Positions 13,001-24,000 of a stretch of 64,000 nucleotides of DNA are shown piece after piece (the first letter of the stretch is position 1; each line of letters starts with the position of its first letter). The notes beneath the pieces were generated by a model. The model searched no databases and was not told where the DNA came from. It was given only the letters and a program-made list of their open reading frames with translations. The stretch covers positions 4,287,132-4,351,131 of the forward strand of contig KL647292.1 in NCBI GenBank assembly GCA_000727475.1, read 5' to 3'. The position numbers and the translations under genes were made by a program. The stretch is from Sarcocystis neurona (lineage: Eukaryota > Apicomplexa > Conoidasida > Eucoccidiorida > Sarcocystidae).

Positions 13001-16000
13001 ATTCGTGTATACATATGTGCATGTGTGTGTACCCATACGAAGAGTAGAGAATGAGTGGTGCAGATGTACCATCTGAGTAGACCTGCTGATATTCTACTCC
13101 CACATGTATATATATATACATACAGAGAGAGGACGAGAGTTAAAGAGAGATAGATGGATACACATATATGTGTATATAAGTCAGTAGAGAAGTAGACAAG
13201 TATCTATATATATATATGTCTGTGTTTGTGCGTAGATTCATATGTCTGTGTGTGTGTGGGTGTGTGTGTGGGTGGACAACGGCCAACGTTGACCTGCTGC
13301 GGGTCTTGACAGATGTTTCAGAAGTACGTCGCTGCGGTGCAGGAGCAGCAAGCGTCGCCGTTACAGCAGCTGCGCATGCGCGGGGGTCTGCAGCAGCGGC
13401 AGCCGGAGCACGTGCTGCAGGCGGCCTTCGAAGAAGTGTTCCTCTCGTATAAGGGATTGCAGGTAGTCTGCTGCTGCACTTCTCTGGTGCTCCGCTTCTC
13501 TGCTGCTGCACTTCTCTGCTGCTGCACTTCTCTGCTGCTCCGCTTCTCTGCTGCTGTGCTTCTCTGCGCTTCTTTGCTGCTGCGCTTCTCTACCGCTCCG
13601 CTTCTCTGCTGCTGCGCTTCTTTGCTGCTGCGCTTCTCTTCCTTTCCCAACAGGGTCGCGCTGCCGCGGGGTTGCTGTTGCGTTGCATGTGTCGCGATGA
13701 CTGGGCGACCGACGAGGTGTAGCGGATGCTAATGGTGAAGCTGTCCTGGTTCTGCTGCTGCTGTTGCTGTGCTTCCTTCATTTGAAAGCCGCAAGGGGGT
13801 GGGCTGCTGCTGCTGCTTGTTGTTGGTTCTGCTGCTGCTGCTCTATCTGGATGCTACGCTCAACTGCCGTGTATCGCTGATGCTGCTGCTGCAGGCAGCG
13901 CAAGAATTTGTGCTGCTGCTGTTGCTGTGGAAGAGGTAGCGGAGGAGGCGGGAAGCTGCAGAACGCGCTGTGGCTGCCGCAGGAGGTCCGCTCGTTGTTT
14001 GAAGCAGCTTTTTCACGCTGCCTGGAGCAACTTCCATATACCTGGACGTCACCGCATGCGCATACATCTACTTTGTAGAATATATTTAGAGAAGCATACT
14101 AGCTTCCTTCGTTAGCTACCAGCCACCCCTATAGAGACGTCTACGTGCGGTATCACCTCTGGGCATTCGTACACATATTCGTAGACACATGTGTGTGTAT
14201 GTGTATATGTGTAAATATGTGTCTACGTCTCGACGGGCAGACTCTACAGAGGTCGCCCTTCGTAGAACGAGCCGCTGCTTCCTTACTTCTGTACATCTCT
14301 CCGTACGTGTGTATCTATATGTGTACATGTATATATGTATGTATATGTATGTGTATGTATATGTAGGTGTACGTATATGTATTTACGTGTATGTATATAT
14401 ATGTATATGTATGGATATGTATTATATCTATGTATATGTATGTATATCTATGTATATGTATGTATGTATGTCTGCATGTGTGTATGTATGTATGTACGTA
14501 TGTATGTATGTATATATGTATATGTGTATGCATGTGTCTCGACGAGCACCTTCTCTAGCCGCCGTAGGGGTAGTAGCCGCGGCTGCGTTGTCCGTCGGTA
14601 CATCTATGTGTCCACATATATATATATATACATGTGTATGTATATATGTGTATATACGTGCACATACATACATACTCATATTTGTGTATGTATATATATA
14701 TACATATATGCACATGCACACATGTACACATTTGCGTGCATGTGCCCACACATACATATACACGTTTGTGTGTGTATGTATATGTATAGAGAGAGAGACA
14801 CGTGCGTGTGTGCGTATATATATGTCCATATGTGCGCAAATATATACAGACATGTGTGCGTTTATCTATATATATGTATATATCTGCACATATGTATATG
14901 TATGTAGACACATGCGTGTGTGGACATTGCGTATGTACGTAAGTATCCAATAGGCGTGCGAAGAAGTAGACATGTCTACTTCTGTGTCTTTCCGGGGGGG
15001 GGGGAGTGGAGGTGGAGAATCCGACCTGAGACGGAGTTCCTATTTTTTGTAGAAGCCACCGTGGTCTGCTGGGGGGAAGTCGCCACTTGTCTGCGGGAAA
15101 GCATTCCTGCCGCGTCGCAGAGATGGTAGCATTCGTGCAGGCGTTTAGACAGATAGCGTGAAGAAGGAAAAGCAGCAAAGAGAAGTGGAGGAGCGAAGGG
15201 CCACGAAGATGCGCGCAGGGGGGGGAGAGCGGGATGAGGACGTGGCCGCTGCTGCTGCTGCGGAGTCGGAGGAGACGAGAAGCAGCAGCAGCAGGTCTGC
15301 TCGTCGTAGGAGCTCCGCCCGTGCGTCTCTGCGACCAGTCGAAGTCCCGTCAATACGCGCTCTTCGCAGCAACGCGGCGGTGGGAGGAAAAACGGCGGGG
15401 AGGTGGGGGTAGGAGGGATGTGTGTGTGTGTGTGTGGGAGATTTAACTTTTTTGACGAACGAAGTCGTCTAGAGCATCACAGACCGAAGAGGAGGCTCAG
15501 ACGCTGCGGACAGGTTTGCTGCAGATAGTTAACAGGCGCTGCGTCGAGAGTAGCAGCACGTCGACCCATCCCATGCGTGTGGACAGCCGACAGCAGCAAC
15601 AGCAGCAGCGCACAGCAGCCCCAGTGTCCAGCACCACTTTGAAGCGAAACAGCAGGAAAATGATGTCTCACCGAAGTCCAGATGTACACGCAGAAAGAAA
15701 ACGACGCCTGCGCCAAGACGTCTGCGTAACATATATATATATATACGTGTGTATCTGTATGCATGCAATTATATATATATGTATATATATGTACGTATGT
15801 GTATGTATATGTGAATCTACATGTATATATCCATATAGACACGTGTATGCACATATGCATATACATATGGATACACATATAGACACGTATGTATGTGTGT
15901 ACAAACACATACATTTATTCCGTATGCATACATATAGATGTATATATATATATATATGTATTGGCGTAGGACGAAAGTGCCTGATAACGGGTAGAGGGAG

Positions 16001-19000
16001 CCCGGAAGAGGCCACCGTATCGAAGAAAGGTAGCAGGTGGGCAAAAAACCGGTACACACCTGCATGTATATACATATATATATGCATGTACATGTACAGA
16101 CATATATATATAATATTTTAACACACATACACATATGTGTGTAGATCGATTTGTACGAGGAGCAGTTGTGTAGGCGCAGAAAGTGAAAGCAGCCGCAGTC
16201 TCACAGTAGAGACGAAAAGAGAAGGCAAAAAGAGGAGGGCGAGAGAAAGAGAGGGAAAGTGAGAGAAGATGAAAAAGAGAGGAAATGAGAAAAAAAGAGA
16301 GAAGGGACGAGAAAAGGAGAGGAAGACAGAACACGAGGAAGGGAGCGGAATAGAAGGGAAAACATTCATGTGTCTATTTGTGTAGAGATGGGGAATGGTG
16401 GTATTGCGGGGGAGGGGAAGGTTTTCTATCGACAACGCTGCTGCTGCTGCTGGCTTGTCCGCTGCCAACTGGGGGGGAAGCACTGCTCGTTCTCTGCTGC
16501 AGGCGTATTTCTTTGCAGGCGCTGAAGCTTCTCAACGCGAGGACCCACCCGTTGCTGGTGCACTTCTTCGAAGAGAAGGCGCGGCCCTTTGTCGATGCGC
16601 TGCTGCAGGCGACTCTCCTCCATCACAATACATGTGAGGACAGCTGCCGGTCCTCCTCCTTTGCTGCTGCAATATGTCTCCCTCTCCCGTCTCTAAATAC
16701 CGACACACACGCCACACGTGGATATACAAAGCGGGACCTCGCGCTTCTCTTCTCTTCTCTCGCGGTCTCTTCTTCCCCTCTCTCTCCGTCTCTCTTCTCT
16801 CCCTCGCCGTCTCGTCTCCCTCGCCGTGTCTCCCTTCCTGTCTCCCCCTCTTCCTCCTTCTCGCCGTCTCTGCTTCTCTTCCTCTCCCTGCCTCTCTGTC
16901 TCCCTCTCTCTCGCCGTCTCCCTTCCTCCCTCTGCCTCCCTTACTGTCTCCCTTCCCCTCGCTTTCCCTCTCTTGCTGTCTCCCTTCCTCCCTCTCCCTT
17001 CCTCGCTTTCCGTCTCTTGCTGTCTCCTTCCCTTTCCGTCTCTTTCTCTGTGATGTTCTTCTCTCTGTCTCCTTTTGTTTTCCTGTCTCTGTCTCTGGAA
17101 GTGTCTCATTTCCTCTCTCTGTCACTTCCCTCCGTCTTCTCGCTCTCTCTCTGCGTCTCCCTGTCCCTCACTTTCTGCTTCTCTTTTTCTGTCTCTCTAT
17201 ATAAATACACAGACCTACACGTGTATATACACCAGGCACCGCTGTGACTTCCCTACATATACCTCTGTCTGTATATATGTGTACATATGCACATGTGTGT
17301 CTGTGCTTGTATATGCTTGTATCTGTAGAGCGCATGTGTAGAGGCTAGACACTTGACAATATTTACCAGGCGCCTGTCTGGAAAATTTCGTGAACAAGTC
17401 GATTGAAGTCATATGTACACACACACACCTATAAATATATTTACCTATATATGCATGTATACGCGTATTTATACAGATTCGTATAGAGCCTACGTCTTTG
17501 ATAGCATTTACGGGACGGCGCCCGTCTAGGAGATCGTGTGGACCCGTGGCTCATACACACACACAAACATACATATATATCTAATATGTTTGTACATAAG
17601 TGTGTGTATGGTTGTGCATATCTTTGCATGTATCTGACGTCATTTACACGGCGGGACTTCTGCAGGCAATTGCCTGGACAAGTGCCTTGGTCACTTTTAT
17701 CCTCTTAGTACTTACACGGACATACATAAACACATGCATGCATATATATTTATATATAAGCACGCATGTAGGACGCGTATATGCGACAGCATTTCCTGGA
17801 GGTCGTCCGTTTGCGAAAAGGACGAATAGTTGGGAAAGTCTTCGTCATAAATATTTTTGCGGCAGCTTTGTTTCTTCGTGCAGACAGGACGTGTGCTGCC
17901 AGCGATGCATGTGTCCCCCCCCACCTGGTGTGTGTACACCTGGTGGGAGAGGCGAGCTCCGTAGAATTTATGTGTAGAGAGATGCTGCGCGAGATTTCTG
18001 TCCACTTCTTTTCATTTGCAAAAGAAAGTAGACACTCTGGCGTAGATGGCGAGAGGTGCTCCCCCGCTTCTTTTCATCCCCCACGTCTCTGTGAACGCAG
18101 CTGTGTGCCACATGTCGGCAGTGCTGCTGCCGCTGCTGCTGCTGCGTCTGTGTTGCTGCGGCTGTGCGAATCCTGCGGGTGCTGGGATTGCTGCGGGGGG
18201 TGTTGCTGCAGCTGTATGTGCTGCTGCTGCGGGTGCTGTTGGTGCTGCTCTTGCGGCTATTCGACAACTGCGACTGCTGCGGCCTTTGCGGCGGCGGCGG
18301 CTGGGCTCATGCTGCTGCTGCGGCTGTGCTGGTTCTGCTTGTGGTTCGTCTGCGCGCATGCGTTGGCAGTTGAGGAGCTGGTAATTGAAGAAGCAGCAGC
18401 AGCTGCAGCGGCGGACCTGGGGACTGATTACGTGATACAAAAGCTTGCTGCCTCAGGCGTGCCGGTGGAAAACCTCGTCTGCTGCAGTCGCTGCGTCGAA
18501 GAGCGAGACGCTGCTGGGTTGTTGCAGGGGCTGCACGCCGCTGCTGCTGATGTCCGCCTGCTGGTGCGTGATGCTGCAAAAGGACTGACTTAACGCGAGG
18601 AGCATTAGGACAGTCTCCAACGAGGAGAAAACAGCAGCAGAAGCTCGAGAAGTGCACCAGCAGCAGCAGCTTTAGAACTGTAGTACCGCTTTACCTTGTG
18701 TATGGAGATGTATATTATAGATGTGTGTACGTGTGCGTATCCATATGAATGTGTGTGTATGTACCTACGGTAGCAGCAGCAACAGTGCGACAGGCAGGCG
18801 GCAGCAGGATCTTCATGGACAGAGCAGCAGCAGCAGCAGAATCGCACTACGGAGCAACTCCTGTGGCTCTAGCGAAACACGGCAATTCTGCACAGCGACA
18901 CGTAAGAGACACTAAGAAGAGACACGCAGCAGCGGCGAAGAGCAGCAGCGGCGGGCAGGTTAAATGAGTCAAAGTCAGGAGCCGCAGGTCCGGCGTAGTC

Positions 19001-21006
19001 GCCGCATAACCGCAGCTGCTGTACAGCAGCAGCAGCAGCAGGAACAGCAGCAGTTCTCGCACACGGCGTTCGGTCAGAAGCAGCAGCTTCAATAAATCAC
19101 AGGGCCACACACCGTCGTAGCGAAACTGGTTTGCCAGTCGCTGCGCAGCAGCAGCAGCGACAGAAAAGGTAGCAGCAGCAGACGCGCGGGCTGCGTGGCG
19201 CCGAGGACGGTGGCAGCAGTAACGCAGCAGCAGCACCAGCAGTAACGTAGGAGCAGCCCTAATACACCAGCACTAACAGGAGCGACAGTAATGTAGCAGC
19301 AGGAACGCAGCAGCAGCCGTGGTACGGCAGCAGCAGTAACGCAGCAGCCGTAGTACGGCAGCAGCAGTAACGCAGCAGCCGTAGTAGGCAAGCAGGAGTA
19401 ACGCAGGAGCAGCCGTAGTACGGCAGCAGGAGTCAAGCAGCAGCAGCAGTAACGCAGCAGCAGCAGTAACGCAGCAGCAGCAGCACTAACGCAACAGCAG
19501 TAACGACAAGAGCAGCAGCAGCGACAGCGCCTTCTAAGCAAGCGCGTGCAAGCAAGCAGCGTTTCCCACAAGAGACTGCGCAGGAGGAAATTGTGCAGCA
19601 GACGCTTCGCAGACAGCTGCAGCTGGCAGAAAGGAAGAAGGCTGTCATGGCAGACAACAGTCGTAGCAGCAGCGTAAGTATCAGCAGCAGCAGCAACAGC
19701 ACTGGGGGACGAAAACGTCAGACACAGCAACACCGGCAAAACTGCAGCAAGGGCACAGCTGCAGCGACGGGACAAGCCACCGCAGCGGCGTCTGCCGATC
19801 GATAAAACTGCAAAATCTCACGCGTGTGCGCGTCAGCCGAGGTGGTCGGCGGGGTCGCAGCAGCCGACGTTGCCGCAGGAGCAGCAGCAGCAGCAATAGC
19901 GTCGACCCGTGAGGCACGTGCAGCGCGGCAAGAGAGAACAGCAGCAGCAGAGGAGAAGGAGGAACACATTTCGTCGTGCGCAGCAAAAATGTCGTCTGTA
20001 GAAGTTTTGCAGAAAAAGTAGGCAGGGACGCATGTCTTGCATGTAGAGAACTTTTTTATCCTCCAGCAGCAGCCACTCGGGCAGCAGTCACTCAAGCAGT
20101 AGCCAATGGAGCAGCACTCACTCAATTAGCAGCCAATCGAGCAGCACTCACTCAAGCAGCAGCCAATCGAGCAGCAGTCACTCGAGCAGCAGTCACTCGA
20201 GCAGCAGTCACTCGAGCAGCAGTCACTCGAGCAGCAGTCACTCGAGCAGCAGTCACTCGAGCAGCAGTCACTCGACTAGCAGTCACTCGACCAGCAGTCA
20301 CTCGACCAGCAGGCACTCGGGCAGCAGGCACTCGAGCAGCAGGCACTCGAGCAGCAGTCACTCGAGCAGCAGCATTTGTATTTATGAGAAGTTCGTCGGT
20401 CTGTTGATTGTCTGCGGTGGTGACGGTGGTGGTCGGGAGGAGGGAGTCGTCGTTTTTGCATGCACGTAGCACGTGCTCGCGTGAAGCACGTATCTGTAAT
20501 ACCTTACACCTCTCCGCCGTCTGTATTCATGGCTTCTGGCTAGCCTATGCAGAGAAGTAAAGGTAGGTACAGCGACTTCCTGGCTAGCATGTGGAGGAAG
20601 TGAGAAGTACACGGGAGGTAAAGCAATCTACTTAAAACAGAAGGCTTGCTACAGGCAGCGAGAACCGGTGGCGGAGGTAGGCCTGCGGGCCTGTGGACTG
20701 TTGCTTGGTCCGTCGCCGCCCCTGCCACGTGCAGCGACCGGTGCCGTACACTGGGCGGGCAAGGCGTGCATACGTATATAAATATATACCAGGCGTGCAC
20801 GCATATATATATATATATACGAGGCATGCATACCTATATACGCGAATGTATATACGAGACATGCATACATATATATATGTGTTGTGGAAGGCTTAGACGT
20901 CGATAAATACGCGTACGTGTCTTTCTGTGCGGGCGTGTATAACAGGACATGCGTACGTCAACATGCATATCCGTTTTAGACACGTCTAGTCATACGTTTT
21001 CGTCTT

Positions 21007-21037
<31 letters not shown>

Positions 21038-24000
21038 GGGAAGAGGCGCACGTGTATGAAGCGAGGCCAGGACGCGCGTCCGGTGTGAGAGATGCATGCG
21101 CGCGGGTGCAGCTGCGAGAGCCGGAGAAGCGACGGGTGAAGCAGCTGCTGGCGACGCAGCGGACGCAGCAGAAACTTCTCTTCTGCGCCGTCAACTCCTG
21201 CGACGGCGCTGCGGTTGTCCATGCCGCCCTCGAGCTCCTGCTCTCCCAGGTTTGTGTCTCTACCCCTGCATGCGCGACACCTTTTTATGTCGTAGCTGCA
21301 GCACGCAGATCGACACATATGTAGAGGTGCGCACACGTCATGAGAAGAGAAGGACCTCTCTGTCTGTCTCATTCCAACAGCTACCACAAATATATCTCCT
21401 ATCTATATTTCTATATATTTGTATATTTGTGTCGCTGTTTCTCTCTCTCTGTATCTCCCTCTGTCTCTCGATATTTATCATCCACGTACGCACAGAAGCA
21501 CCAACTTTCCTCCTTTCGATAGAGCGTGGCAATACGAGCAGCTTTGTATGTGCCAGTGTATACCTTTGTGCATGTGTACGTGCCTACGCGTGTGTGCCAC
21601 CCGTTCTATATATATATATATGTATATATATTTATATTTATATGTCGTGTTACAGAGAGAAAGAGGAGAGGAACGCCTGGGCGAACGAGCTTCGAGCGGC
21701 TGCGTGACATTTTCATCAAATAGAAGAACGACTCGGGTGTGTCCCGGGGAAGCACCAAACATCCCTCACCACTTTCCTCAACGCACTGCTGTCCACGCCG
21801 CCACATACAAAGACACACACATATATATACGTATAGATATGTGTTTACCTATATATGTGTGGATATATATATGTGTATAAGTGTACACGTATACATATGT
21901 GTGTATACACGTTGGCGTGCGTATATATGCGTATATGTGTCTACGTGCGTATGAACGCCTGCTCACGTATTCAGGTATGCACGTATATATTTGTGTGTAT
22001 ACGCATTTGTGTGCGGATAAACGCCTCTTCACATATGTGTGTGTGTGTGTGTGTGTCTGTGTCTGTGTGTGTATGTCTCTCTCTCTCTATATATATATAT
22101 ATACATATGCAGGGAAAACGCTTATTCGTCTGTCTGTGTACTTTGATTAGATGTGTGTGCGTGTGCAAGTATGTGTGTGTATATACGTATATGTGTATAT
22201 ATATATATATATATATGTACACGCGTGCTCGTGGAGGTGTCTGTGTTCCGCGCATGGCTGTGTATGCATGCGTAGACACGTAAACTCAGGCATGTCAGCA
22301 TTTTTGCAGAGTTATGCACTTGCACATGGAGAAACGTCGTTGCTGGTCCGCTGGTCCGCATGCAGAGATTGGCGAACGCCGGGGCGATGGTAACGCTGCC
22401 ACGAAATTTGCAGGGTCTTCAGGCAGGGTGGGAGCTGCTGGAGTTGCAGCAGCGGGAGAAGAAGCGGTCGCTGCAGCAGCAGCCGCAGCAGCAGGTGAAC
22501 GGAGAGGCGCAGCAGGGGCAGGAAAAGAAACAGCAGGGAAGCCAAGACCAGCAGCAGCAGCCGAAGAAGGAGAGAGCCGACGCGGCAGCGAGCGAGGAGG
22601 AAGAGAAGCAGCCAGAATGCCAAGCAGAACAGCGGCAGAAAGTAGAGAGAGCAGGGGCGGCAGCACGCTCAACGGCGGCGCCTCTCGAAGAAGTTTTCTT
22701 GAACATTTTGAACCCCCTCTGGCAGTCTGTCTTGGACGACGAGAGAAAAGCAAAGGACGCCGGTGAGCGGGCTCACGACCAAATGCATGCGGGTCTTGCT
22801 CCGATTTCTACAGATGTCTCTATTTCTCTCCTTCCCTGTGTCTATACATATGTGGCTACGCATACATACATGTGATAGTTGTCTGCAAGTGTGACTCATA
22901 AAATCACCAGATTAAGTTCCCTCTAGGTACACCTTATACGTGTATATATATATGTAGAGACTCATATACGCGCTTATTTATACGCATACGTATATATACA
23001 CATGTGCAACGTGTGTCCATATAGTCTGTTCCACGTTGTCCCACACATGCACCTGTAGCTACGGGTATCTGCACCCGGGCCGGTGTGTGTGCAGATTTCA
23101 TGGAGTTCTCTACATACGAGGGGATAATGAGATGCGGGGGCCTTCTGCTGCCGGTGCTGCCGCATTCCTGTCCGCGTCGCGTAGGTTGCTGCTGCTGTTG
23201 CTGCTTGCTGCTGTTGCTGCTTGCTGCTGTTGCTGCTGCTTTGCATGTATATCCGTCGGAATCGCCGCGTGGGGCTGGTGCGGGAGCTTCCGTTCGTACG
23301 GAGGGCCTTTTCTCGGGAAGCCCTCTCGAACGCAAGGCCCCGCATGCGTATAGACGCAGCAAGTCAGTAGACGGCATGCCAAGTATGGCGGGGCTCGGTG
23401 GTAGCGCAGACGAGAGGCAATAACTAGTATTAGTAGGAGGACAACAGACGGAGAAGGCAAGAAAGGCAATTTCAACGAGAGGCATACACATGCTGCAGTT
23501 TGCGCAAGAGGCCTGAGACACGTTTCTTCACAGCGACTCGCACGCCGTGTCGTCGTTTTTCCAGCTGCTGGTGTCTGCTGGGGTGTACAGACACCCGCGC
23601 GTGGTGGTTTTGACAACATCAGGGCTGCTATCTGAGCTTCTGCAGGCGTCTCTGTGTTGCCTCTCTCATCGCTTGATAAACTTCGACTGTCCACGTCTGC
23701 CTGCGTGAACTTGTGGGGTGGTTCAACTGGGTCACAGAGACGGAAGAACTGCGTTGGGAGAGGCGCAAGCGGCTTGAGGCCGAAGCAGCTGCGGTGTACG
23801 TACAGCTCGCGCGAAGACTACCATAGCTGCAGCCGCGACGGGACCTACGGGAGAAAGAACCGCGCAGTTGGCGTATACACCCTTTTGGACTGCCGAAGCA
23901 CCTGCAAACATATCTGAGTCCTCGGCACACGAAGCTTTTCTTTTCTAACTCTCCTGAAGACAGGGTTGCATATGTGTACAGATATATACACACACATAAG

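Noticed and set aside
16378..17247. 289-codon + frame
   Set aside because: Only about 44 codons (16503-16633) look like protein. The rest is the polypyrimidine tract read as Ser/Leu/Pro.
20066..20376. CRISPR-like array
   Set aside because: Head-to-tail 15-base units without spacers, in a eukaryotic genome: a minisatellite.
23701..23793. Separate small exon after a 33-base intron
   Set aside because: All confident introns in this window are hundreds of bases or more. A one-base error explains the frame change more simply.
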